From CBFHWY01 sp965659675 (GTDB lineage Bacteria > Bacteroidota > Bacteroidia > Flavobacteriales_G > Salibacteraceae): a DNA stretch of 64,000 nt. Position 1 is the first letter of the stretch. The number at the start of each line of letters is the position of its first letter. The stretch covers positions 62,001 to 126,000 of the forward strand of contig CBFHWY010000001.1 in the NCBI GenBank assembly GCA_965659675.1. Reading direction: 5' to 3'. Positions 8,355-17,200 of this stretch are shown here, piece after piece. A model generated the notes under the pieces. The model made no database searches, had not been told where the DNA came from, and worked only from the letters and a program-made list of their open reading frames with translations. The position numbers and the translations under genes are program-made.

Positions 8355-9795
8355 CAGCTACAATTTTAGCGGAAAGCAAACAGAGTGGAACCCCTCCACC
8401 AGGGTGTACACTTCCACCTGCGAAATATAGGTTGGAATAATCTGAACTCTTATTGCTGTGTCTTAAAAAAGCACTCATTCTATCATTTGAAGAAGTGCCG
8501 TACAAACTTCCCATGAAGGATGAGGTTTTTGACTCTATCCTTCTCGGATCGAGGTAATCTTCTTCTTCAATAAGTTCCTCCAAATTTACATTGAGTTCTT
8601 TGCTCAGCTTTGTGATACAGCGTTGACGTGTTTCTTTGATCAACTTATCCCAATCCTGGCCATTATTTGCAGGAACATTCACCATGACGAACCAATTCTC
8701 AGCCCCTTCTGGTGCATCTTGATCTTCGAGTTTAGAGCTAATGTTAACATAGATGGTAGGGTCTTCGAATAGCTCAAATTTTTTGAAGATGTATTCAAAC
8801 TCTTTCTTGTAATCTTTGCTAAAGAAGATATTATGCAAGCCCAGGGCCTTAAATTCTTTCTTAATTCCCCAATAGAAGATGACCGCAGAGGAAGATCGCT
8901 CTGCTCTTTTTATTCTTGAGGGAACGCCCCTTCCGAGGAGCTTGTCATAAGTAGGATAAACGTCTGAATTCGCTACGATAAGCTCAGCATTATATTGGCC
9001 TTCACTGCATTGAACCCCTGTTACTTTTTCCCCCACAGTAATTATGTGTTCAACAAGACTGTTATATTGAAAATCAACCCCTAAACTCTCCGCTAAGCCT
9101 ACTAGAGACTCTGTGATGCTGATCATTCCCCCTTTTGGGAAGTAAGTTCCTATTCCGTGCTCCAGATGAGGAATGACATTCAACACCCCAGGAGTTTGAT
9201 AGGGGTCCGATCCATTGTAGGTTGCAAATCGATTAAAGTATTGCACCATTTTGTCGTTTCCAAGTCGATCTTCGTTCGCCTGGTTCATGCTTTTGAGAAG
9301 GTCGAGCGAACCAAGATTCATAAGCGCTTTGAACGCATCCTTTCTCAAATAAGTAGAGAGTTTGTTGAGTGGACTCTCCATAAAAAGCTTGTGCGTTAGG
9401 TCATAGAGTTTAGCGCTGTGTTCGAGATGGGCCGCTAGTTTATTTGCCGAAACACCGGTTTTTTGACAGAATTCTTCAATGAGTTTGTCGCGATCGGACC
9501 ACGCGGTCATTCGCGTTCCATCGGGATAGAAATAATGACAGGCTGCCTCAACCTTATGGTAAGCAAAATATTCAGTGGGTTCTTTCCCGGCCAGTTCAAA
9601 TAGTTCCGTCACAAGGTGAGGCAAGGTAAATAGAGAAGGCCCAGCATCAAAACGATACTTTCCCAGTTCAAGCTGCGACAACTTCCCTCCGGGGTATGAA
9701 TTCTTTTCCAGAACAACACATTCATAGCCTTTTAAGGCAAGCCTTATACTACTTGCGATACCTGCAATTCCGGAGCCAATGACAACCGCTTTCAT
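8335..9795 (-). CDS. Carotenoid desaturase of the CrtI/CrtD family
   Basis: This 486-residue FAD-dependent protein opens with the dinucleotide-binding motif 'VIGSGIAGIASSIRLALKG' and the family signature 'YRFDAGPSLFTLP', and ends with the bacterial-type desaturase signature 'LYFAGGSVHPGGGVPLCLLS'. It could be phytoene desaturase (CrtI) or the related C-3',4' desaturase (CrtD). Because there is no phytoene synthase gene next to it and a CruF-like hydratase follows directly, I favour CrtD, but sequence motifs alone do not decide this. It is the first gene of the four-gene operon, so the promoter should lie in 9796-9870, shared divergently with marC. Confidence 0.85.
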   Translation of the reverse strand: MKAVVIGSGIAGIASSIRLALKGYECVVLEKNSYPGGKLSQLELGKYRFDAGPSLFTLPHLVTELFELAGKEPTEYFAYHKVEAACHYFYPDGTRMTAWSDRDKLIEEFCQKTGVSANKLAAHLEHSAKLYDLTHKLFMESPLNKLSTYLRKDAFKALMNLGSLDLLKSMNQANEDRLGNDKMVQYFNRFATYNGSDPYQTPGVLNVIPHLEHGIGTYFPKGGMISITESLVGLAESLGVDFQYNSLVEHIITVGEKVTGVQCSEGQYNAELIVANSDVYPTYDKLLGRGVPSRIKRAERSSSAVIFYWGIKKEFKALGLHNIFFSKDYKKEFEYIFKKFELFEDPTIYVNISSKLEDQDAPEGAENWFVMVNVPANNGQDWDKLIKETRQRCITKLSKELNVNLEELIEEEDYLDPRRIESKTSSFMGSLYGTSSNDRMSAFLRHSNKSSDYSNLYFAGGSVHPGGGVPLCLLSAKIVADEVPAI

Positions 9796-9841
9796 TGTTG
9801 ATTTCGAACAGGCTGAAAGCTATAAAGTTTAGGATTAAGTA

Positions 9842-9875
9842 TTGATATCTCAGCAGTATAATAAAACTACCTTTG
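9842..9875 (+). promoter_or_regulatory. Candidate marC promoter (TTG ... TACCTTTG)
   Basis: TACCTTTG at 9868-9875 is an exact -7 match, 13 bases before the marC ATG. A TTG at 9842-9844 is 23 bases upstream, slightly further than the usual 19-21. Confidence 0.5.
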
Positions 9876-9888
9876 CAAAAAATTTGAA

Positions 9889-10464
9889 ATGCCATATTTT
9901 GACCTCATACAGATCGGATCAGCAAGCATGGTTCTGTTTGCCGTAATTGATATCGTAGGGAGCATCCCGATCGTGATAGAACTTCGCCAAAGAGTTGGCC
10001 ATATTCAGTCAGAAAAAGCCAGTATTGCGGCTGGAGTTCTGATGATCATATTTCTGTTTGTTGGGGAAAGTATTCTCAACCTGATCGGGGTCGACGTAAG
10101 CTCCTTTGCTATAGCAGGTTCACTGATCATTTTCTTCCTTGCACTGGAATTAATTCTTGGAATTCAGATCTATAAGGATGAAATGCCACAAACTGCATCA
10201 ATCATGCCCCTGGCCTTTCCTTTGATCGCCGGTGCAGGAACCCTGACCTCAATTCTGTCGCTCCGCGCAGAATATGAAGTGCAGAATATTATCGTTGCCA
10301 TTGTGATCAACATTCTGTTCGTCTACTTTGTGCTCAAAACCTCTAAAAGGATAGAAAACGTGTTGGGCGCCTCAGGAATAGCGGTGATTCGAAAGGTTTT
10401 CGGCGTGGTATTGCTCTCGATAGCCATAAAGCTATTCAAGACAAATCTGGGTATTGGGCTCTGA
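9889..10464 (+). CDS. MarC/YchE-family membrane protein
   Basis: This 191-residue integral membrane protein has six hydrophobic segments and the family features 'FAVIDIVGSIPIVIELRQR' near the N terminus and 'MPLAFPLIAGAGTLTSIL' in the middle (the PLA/PG.GT motif of MarC proteins). The length of about 190-210 residues is usual. The family was once linked to multiple antibiotic resistance but its transport substrate is unknown. The stop abuts the stop of the convergent response-regulator gene with no spacer. It is divergent from the carotenoid operon. Confidence 0.88.
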   Translation: MPYFDLIQIGSASMVLFAVIDIVGSIPIVIELRQRVGHIQSEKASIAAGVLMIIFLFVGESILNLIGVDVSSFAIAGSLIIFFLALELILGIQIYKDEMPQTASIMPLAFPLIAGAGTLTSILSLRAEYEVQNIIVAIVINILFVYFVLKTSKRIENVLGASGIAVIRKVFGVVLLSIAIKLFKTNLGIGL

Positions 10465-11157
10465 TCAAAGAGTACGCATGTGCTCTTTCAGGGCTTCCTT
10501 ATAGGTTCCGCTCACAGGAATTTCGTGCTCACCGATAAAAGCAATGTTCTTTTCAACCTTTTCGATCTTTTTCAGATTGATGATAAAGGACTTGTGTACA
10601 CGCATGAAAAGGTCATTGGGTAGCTTGGCATCAAAGGCCTTCATTGTGCTTAGCACAGTATATTTCTTTTCATCTGTGATGAGGCGAACATAATCTCCCA
10701 GTGCCTCAACATAAAGCAAGTCACCAAGATTGATCTTGACCATCTTAGAGTCACTCTTCACAAAGAAATCAAGCCCTGAGCTTTGCTCAGATTCAAAAAT
10801 CTCATGGATGCGCTTTGCTTTTTCAGCAGCCTTTAAAAAGCGCTCGTAACTAACCGGTTTTGTTACATAATCTGTCACGTCGTATTCAAAAGCCTCAAGG
10901 GCATATTGTTTTTGACTGGTAACAAATATGATCTGAGGAACTTCAGGGAAACGTTGAATAAATTCCAATCCCGTCATTTCAGGCATTTCTATGTCCAAAA
11001 AGATGAGGTCAACTGCCTTATTGTTGATCGCAGAGCGCGCATCAATGGCGTTGGAGTATTTTCCAACGAGTTCAAGGAAGTCAGTTTGATCAATGCACTT
11101 TTCCAGAACCTTTCTGGATATCGCGTCATCATCAACTATAATGCAGTTTAGAGGCAT
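10465..11157 (-). CDS. LytTR-family DNA-binding response regulator
   Basis: This 230-residue protein has an N-terminal receiver domain (residues 1-120) with acidic pocket D9-D10-D11, phosphoacceptor D55 in 'LIFLDIEMPEMTGLEF', the switch Thr/Ser in 'FVTSQ' and the Lys of 'YVTKPVSYERFL'. A LytTR DNA-binding domain follows (about 135-228), recognisable from 'YVEALGDYVRLIT', 'FMRVHKSFIINLKKI' and 'IPVSGTYKEAL'. It is a cytoplasmic transcription factor controlled by a histidine kinase. No kinase gene is adjacent, so it is an orphan here, and its targets cannot be inferred. Confidence 0.9.
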   Translation of the reverse strand: MPLNCIIVDDDAISRKVLEKCIDQTDFLELVGKYSNAIDARSAINNKAVDLIFLDIEMPEMTGLEFIQRFPEVPQIIFVTSQKQYALEAFEYDVTDYVTKPVSYERFLKAAEKAKRIHEIFESEQSSGLDFFVKSDSKMVKINLGDLLYVEALGDYVRLITDEKKYTVLSTMKAFDAKLPNDLFMRVHKSFIINLKKIEKVEKNIAFIGEHEIPVSGTYKEALKEHMRTL

Positions 11158-11296
11158 ATGCTGCTGGTATTGGACGATAAAAGTAAGAATTCCTGCAAGT
11201 TTTGTTAGAATACTTTTATCCCTTCTTTATTTATTTGGTCGAAATCGCGGGGTCTTTATTGAACAAACAATACTTTTGCCACCAAATTTTAAAAGC

Positions 11297-12238
11297 ATGA
11301 GAAAGCTTACATTTCTTTTGACCACATTCTCATTTCTATTTTCAACTGCTTCATACTCACAGGAAGATAGTACGGCAGCAGAGGGCCCATGGAAAACTGG
11401 AGGAGTAGGTAATATTAACTTCAACCAGGTGTCCCTTACTAACTGGGCAGGTGGGGGTGAGAGCTCTATTTCCGGTGGGGCATTTTTGAACCTCTTTGCC
11501 AAATACAAAAAGGATAAGACAAATTGGGATAACACATTGGATCTGGCCTTTGGACTCATTCAACAGATCAATGGTCCTGTTGTAAAGAGTGACGACCGTA
11601 TCGAATTTAACTCGAAGTATGGACATCAGGCCACGAAAAAGTGGTTCTATAGTGGTTTACTTTCATTTCGAACTCAATTTGCTCCTGGACTTGATGATCC
11701 TTCTGCAGCAAACCCTGTAACCATTTCTGATTTTTTATCACCTGCTTATGTGATGGCATCAATTGGTATGGATTATAAACCAAATGACAACTTCACAGCG
11801 CTTATTTCACCTGCAACAAACAAAACCACGATCGTGATGAATCAAACGCTTGCTGATGCGGGAGCTTTTGGTGTGAAGGGAGCAGAATTTGATGATATGG
11901 GTAATTTGATCACTGCTGGTCGAAACATTCGTTATGAGATCGGAGCATATATCAAGGCCGCATGGAACAAAGACATTTTCGAAAATGTGAACTTCCAAAC
12001 AAAGATCGATCTCTTCTCCAATTACCTCAACAATCCGGGTAACATTGATATCAACTGGGAGAACCTGGTAGCTATGAAGGTGAACAAATGGCTTACAACG
12101 AGTTTAAGTACTCACCTTATCTACGATGATGATATAAAAGTGGGCGTGGACACAAAAAACGATGATATAGTTGATGCTCAAAGGGTTAGAACGCAGTTTA
12201 AGCAGGTTTTAGCCGCTGGGGTCTCCTACAAGTTCTAA
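11297..12238 (+). CDS. DUF3078-family secreted/outer-membrane protein
   Basis: This 313-residue protein has the signal peptide MRKLTFLLTTFSFLFSTASYSQ. The mature part starts with 'WKTGGVGNINFNQVSLTNWAGGGESS', the hallmark of DUF3078, and continues as beta-rich repeats ending in 'QVLAAGVSYKF', which looks like a barrel terminus with final Phe. ATG 11297 is chosen because upstream in-frame codons (to 11093) encode no leader and run into the divergent regulator gene. The family is widespread in Bacteroidota with unknown function, probably an outer-membrane barrel. Confidence 0.85.
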   Translation: MRKLTFLLTTFSFLFSTASYSQEDSTAAEGPWKTGGVGNINFNQVSLTNWAGGGESSISGGAFLNLFAKYKKDKTNWDNTLDLAFGLIQQINGPVVKSDDRIEFNSKYGHQATKKWFYSGLLSFRTQFAPGLDDPSAANPVTISDFLSPAYVMASIGMDYKPNDNFTALISPATNKTTIVMNQTLADAGAFGVKGAEFDDMGNLITAGRNIRYEIGAYIKAAWNKDIFENVNFQTKIDLFSNYLNNPGNIDINWENLVAMKVNKWLTTSLSTHLIYDDDIKVGVDTKNDDIVDAQRVRTQFKQVLAAGVSYKF

Positions 12239-12311
12239 CAAAAAGCGGTAAAGTCTTTCGTTTGTCGAATTATTCACCTCACTTGAGATTATTTACAGAC
12301 ATTTATAACCT

Positions 12312-13976
12312 GTGATTCAGCGCATCTTATATCTAATAGTGTTAAGTCTTTTCACCTTTGTGGGAGGCGCTCAAAGTGTATTTACTTCTGTAGCTAATGG
12401 TGACTGGGATGACGCCTCCACATGGACTGTGGGTGCAGGTGCAGGTGGAATTGAGGGAATTACCTATCCAGGGCCCCAGGACTCAGTGTACATAAATGCT
12501 GGGGATACTGTATATCTTGACCTTACAAATAACGGAAACGACTATGAGTTTGAAGGCTACATGTATGTAGATTCAAATGCAGTATTTCGATGTGGAAGCG
12601 GAGCGGGAAATACCGATGGTTTTCAAATGGTCGATAATAGCTGGATTGACGTTTACGGCGACTTCTACATTGCCATTCAGGGAGAAGGTCCTGGAACAGT
12701 AGGACCAACAGAAAGAGATTTTGACATTGAGGATAACTCTGTTTTCAGGGTGTTCAATGGGGCATACCTCTACCTATCAGATGATTGGTTTGTTAGAGAT
12801 GATGCCTTTGTGTTCATTGATAATAATATTTGCACCGAGGTAGATGATGATCTTCAAATTGAAGACAATGCCTTTCTCTGTGGAAATGGCGGAGCAAGTA
12901 TTGGTCTAAGTGCAGCTGCAAACACCTTAACCTATGCAAATGGAGCTTCTTCAGCAAATATTTGTTCTGGTCTATCCGTTTATCGCGGTACAGGAAGTGC
13001 TTGCTCAGGCACTGGAACTCTGGTGCAGGCCGGAACAGGCCCCGCCGGACTAGCTCCTACTGGAGTAGCTGATTTTGCCTCAACCACAAAAAACAGTAGC
13101 ATAAGCATTGATGTGCTCGACCTGGGAGATGATTTTGACATTGATGGAGACACCCTTGAGATCATCAGTTCAGGTTCAAATATTGGAGTATCTAATAACA
13201 GTACTACACAAGGGGGTACAATCAGTATCAACATCAATGGAACTGCAGCTAATTCATTGGATGATTTCATAAACTACACTCCTCCTGCAGGCTTCTTAGG
13301 AACAGATCTATTTTCCTACATCATCGAAGATGAGCAGTCACTTAGAGATACTGTTTCAGTGACTATTCTTGTTGTTGAATGCGGTACTTACATCGAATTG
13401 GTAGGATCAGGTGCGAACGGAGTAGCTATCACGACACTTAATTTTAGTGACACCACTGAGATAGACTCAATAGTTATGGAGTCTATCTACAAAGGAACAG
13501 CACCGGCGAGTATCACTTTCGCCTCAGGAACACAGAACATCGTAAACTCGACAGCCATCGCAGCCGTCAATGGTGGGGGAGGATATTTCCGAACCACAAT
13601 GAATGCAGCTTCAAGCATTTCGGCAACCACAACCAATACCACAACTACTCAGGCGCTTGTGGCTTATGTTTACAGAAATGGAACGAGTCGTGAGTTGAAT
13701 TCAGTTCGCGACAGAGTAGTAACGGCACTGCACTTAACAAACCTTAGTCGAACCATTAATATTCCCACAGGATCAACAGTGCGAAACATTCTCATTGAAG
13801 TGCCTATTGCAGAGCTGAACAATGACAACCGAACCGCCCTTGTTGAAATAGAATACGGCAATGTCAAAAGATCCCTTGAGGTTAAGGAAGGTGATCTGGG
13901 GGCTTCTTTAAAGTTGTTTACAGTTGTGCTAGAAGATGTGCCTGGAAGTGTTTCTCAGCTCACACTTACTGTGTAA
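12312..13976 (+). CDS. N-terminal fragment of a frameshifted giant secreted protein
   Basis: This frame has a GTG start and a leader (IQRILYLIVLSLFTFVGGAQS) and codes for 554 residues. The first part, 'VANGDWDDASTWTVG', resembles domains at the N terminus of Bacteroidota surface proteins; a cadherin/Ig-like domain follows around residues 245-355 with 'INYTPPAGFLGTDLFSYIIED'. The frame then stops at TAA 13974-13976, but coding-like sequence continues without a break in another frame, and a cargo-type C terminus appears only at 17766. The stop is therefore best read as a frameshift, not a natural end. Original function is unknown; adhesion or a surface layer is plausible. Confidence 0.75.
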   Translation: MIQRILYLIVLSLFTFVGGAQSVFTSVANGDWDDASTWTVGAGAGGIEGITYPGPQDSVYINAGDTVYLDLTNNGNDYEFEGYMYVDSNAVFRCGSGAGNTDGFQMVDNSWIDVYGDFYIAIQGEGPGTVGPTERDFDIEDNSVFRVFNGAYLYLSDDWFVRDDAFVFIDNNICTEVDDDLQIEDNAFLCGNGGASIGLSAAANTLTYANGASSANICSGLSVYRGTGSACSGTGTLVQAGTGPAGLAPTGVADFASTTKNSSISIDVLDLGDDFDIDGDTLEIISSGSNIGVSNNSTTQGGTISININGTAANSLDDFINYTPPAGFLGTDLFSYIIEDEQSLRDTVSVTILVVECGTYIELVGSGANGVAITTLNFSDTTEIDSIVMESIYKGTAPASITFASGTQNIVNSTAIAAVNGGGGYFRTTMNAASSISATTTNTTTTQALVAYVYRNGTSRELNSVRDRVVTALHLTNLSRTINIPTGSTVRNILIEVPIAELNNDNRTALVEIEYGNVKRSLEVKEGDLGASLKLFTVVLEDVPGSVSQLTLTV

Positions 13977-14223
13977 CTTCCAGAACTGGTGGAGCGGGAG
14001 ATTCATTTATCGTTGGTGGGATCAATGTCCAGGTTCAATGCGGAGGTAACCCTCCCGAGGCTGAGGATGTTTTTGAAACAACTACTGTTAATGTTGCAAA
14101 GTCGATCAATGTACTGTCCAATACCATTGATCTGGATGGTAATATCGATACTACGACCTTAACCAACCTGGCGTACTTCCCCCTGAAAACGGTTCAATTG
14201 GAGCCTTCAACACTTCAGGTGAA
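13960..14223 (+). other. Coding segment between two frameshifts of the giant gene
   Basis: From about 13975 the frame reading 'VTSRTGGAGDSFIVGG' and 'NPPEAEDVFETTTVNVAK' continues the same kind of protein. Near 14172 it must shift again: the downstream frame reads 'VLPPENGSIGAF', then 'VTYTPDAGFTG', the usual repeat 'PENG...YTPDAGF'. Adding one base at each place (for example one G in GTG-TAA near 13972 and one G in CTG-GCG near 14170) would join everything into one frame of about 1,818 codons. Confidence 0.7.
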
Positions 14224-17200
14224 GTGACCTACACCCCAGATGCAGGATTCACTGGAGTAGATCAGTTCCAGTTTAAGGTCTGCGATAAAACTGGAATTTG
14301 TGACATTGCCACCGTCTATGTGGTGGTTACCTGCGCCAGCGGGAATTTTGCTGAAGGAGCTGACTTTTATAACCTGGATGTCGGAGGAACGAAAGAAGGT
14401 GGGTTGACCTGGGCGGACTTTAATAATGATGGATTCCTGGATGTCCTGGTGAACACTACAGATGGAGGCATCGACTCGAGAATGATCTTCTCAAAACAAC
14501 AGGGAAGCTTAACCTTTGAAGATGTGACCACCACCCATGCCGATGGTTTAACAAACAATACGCTTGGAAGAACTGCTCTCGCAGGAGATCTAAATAATGA
14601 TGGATATATTGATTTCGTTAGAAACACCTTTAGTCGGATAGAGGTCTTTTATAACAAAGGTCCGAACGCCAATCCGGCATACAGCTTTGGAGATGCAGAT
14701 CAGGATCCCAATATTGTTATAACAGCTATTGCTGGTGGGATGAACGTTGAAGGAATGACCTTGTCAGACTGGAATCAGGATGGCTGGTTAGATCTTGTTT
14801 TCGACTACGATAATAATGGATCAGAAGTGTTTGAGAATGACAAAGACGGAACATTCACTTTGCAAACACCTGGAACTGGGGCTGGTCAAACGGGCTTTCC
14901 AGCTTCATTGGGAGATAATGGTGATTATGCTGCAACTGCTGACTGGGACAACGATGGATTCGTAGATGTTATTTTCAGAAAAGATGCTACCGATGCAAAC
15001 GGGGTTGATCTGTGGAATTTTAATGAGTCTACTGGCAGATTTACTGCCGTTACCAGTCCAAATATCCAAGCAGCAGGCGGAAATAAAGGTGCAGTGACCT
15101 TTTGCGATCTGGATAATGATGCAGACCTCGACTTCATTTGGACAGATGGAGCAGGAAATGATAATAAGATCTACACGAACTCAGGCGGAACCTTTACCTT
15201 AAATTCTACTCTTTTAGTTTCGGGAAGTATTGATGAGTGTGATTGCGCTGATGTGGATAACGATGGTGATCTCGATATTTTTCTGGGAGACAATAGTGGA
15301 ACTAGCTACCTCTACATTAACAATGGTTCATTGAGTTTCACACAAACAAATGGGTGCCTGAATCCAGCAGCAAATGCAGAAGCTGCAGAATTCGTTGACT
15401 TTGACAAAGATGGAGATATGGATCTCTACATCAATATTGCGGGAGGGGGTAATCAGCTTTGGGTAAATGCTCAGAATGATGAGAACTATCTTTTTGTAGA
15501 GCCTAGGATCAAACTACCGAATGGACGTTGGCGCTCAGCTTTGGGAGCAAACGTATTACTTACCAACTGCGATGATGATACACTCCTGCTCCAAGAAGTC
15601 AGCGGAGGAAGGGGACATGGCTCACAAAAGCCAGGGGTGATTCATTTTGGCCTGGGAACGGATGGTCCAGATGAAGCATATACTGCCATTGTCTATTTCC
15701 CTGATTCATCGGGAACAAGAGATACAGTATCAGTGAACTTTGTCCCCTCTCAATATGATGGCCAAAAACTGATCGTTTATCAATCAAGTCCCGATAATGA
15801 AAATTGTGCTGATCTCGACGGAGATGGAGTTATCGACATTGCGGATATTGATACCGATGGAGATGGAATATTGAATGATGATGAAACTCCTCTGGGTAAT
15901 GTGAGCCCATATGTAGATTCAGATTTTGATGGTACATACGATTATTTGGATGAAGACTTTACTGGCTGTGGCACATTCACAAATGGTGTTTGCTCCAATT
16001 TTGATTCAGATGGAGATGGTGTAGCCGATTTCCTTGACCTTGATAGCGATAATGATGGGTTGACTGATGTGAGAGAAGCAGGAGGAATTGATTCCAATGG
16101 CGATGGAATTATTGACAATAACAACACCGATACGGATGGTGATGGTTATCCAAACTCTGTAGACTCTGATAATGGTGGTACTGCCTTATCAGATTCAGAC
16201 TCTGACGGGGATGGTGTACCCAACCGATCTGATGCTGATAGTGATGCGGATGGTATACCTGATCTAATCGAAGTTCAAACCACTGCAGCATATTCAGGAC
16301 TCTCAGGTTCAGACACAGATGGCGATGGAATTGATGATCGCTTTGATGTGGATTGCAGTCCATGTGGAGGAGTGACAGGATCAAGCATTACACCAACAAA
16401 TACGGATGGTACCGACGAACCTGATTACCTGGATGATGATAGTGATAACGATGGAATTTCAGATAATGTAGAGGCATATGATGACGATTATAACGATGTA
16501 GTAGATGTTGCCGCTTCGGGAATCGACTCAGATGCTGACGGAATAGATGATTCTTACGATGACGATGGAGCAAGCGCGACCAACGGCGCCGGACCTGGAA
16601 ACAACCAAACGCCTGCTTCGTTCCTTGACACACGTCCGTCTACCACCGAAAAGAACTGGAGAGAAGCGCGTTTACCAGTTCGATCTGGTCTGGGCTCTTT
16701 CACTGTAACTAGTTCTTGTCCAACGATTTCTGGAACGGATTGGATCGATGTGGACGATGGATCTGGTAATATTGTGTTCTCGATAAATCCTAATGGAAAT
16801 AACCTGGGGTCCCTATGCTGGGGCGTCAATATCTTATCTGGAGTACCAGCAGTCCGAATAGATACCAATGGAGGTTATGGGGAGTATATCTTAAATCGTA
16901 ATTTCTATCTAGACCCTACGAGTGATCCATCGAGCTCAGTTGACCTTCGTTTTTATTCACTAACCTCAGAAATTAACGACCTTCGAACTGCTGCTAACAA
17001 CGATGGCTTTAATGTAGGTACTTTCCAGTCTTTCATTGATGACTCATTGAATATCACACAATCAGAGCCGACTCCGTTGAACCTTGATGTTACAGATAAT
17101 GGGGCCGTTAGTGCCAGTTTGAAGAACCCAAGCAATCAGGAATATACTGCTTCAGGATATGGCATTAATATCAGTTCTGATGATTTGGGTGAATTTGTAC

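Noticed and set aside
11093..11296. N-terminal extension of the DUF3078 frame
   Set aside because: It overlaps the divergent regulator gene and hides the signal peptide that begins at 11297.
15800..16580. Repetitive DNA that could look like a CRISPR or tandem array
   Set aside because: Spacing is irregular, the units are in frame and code for calcium-binding repeats, and there are no conserved direct repeats with unique spacers.
16109..16633. Two His-rich open frames on the minus strand
   Set aside because: They are antisense shadows of the GAT/GGA-rich Asp repeats; His codons (CAT, CAC) arise from the complement. There is no start context or protein-like pattern.
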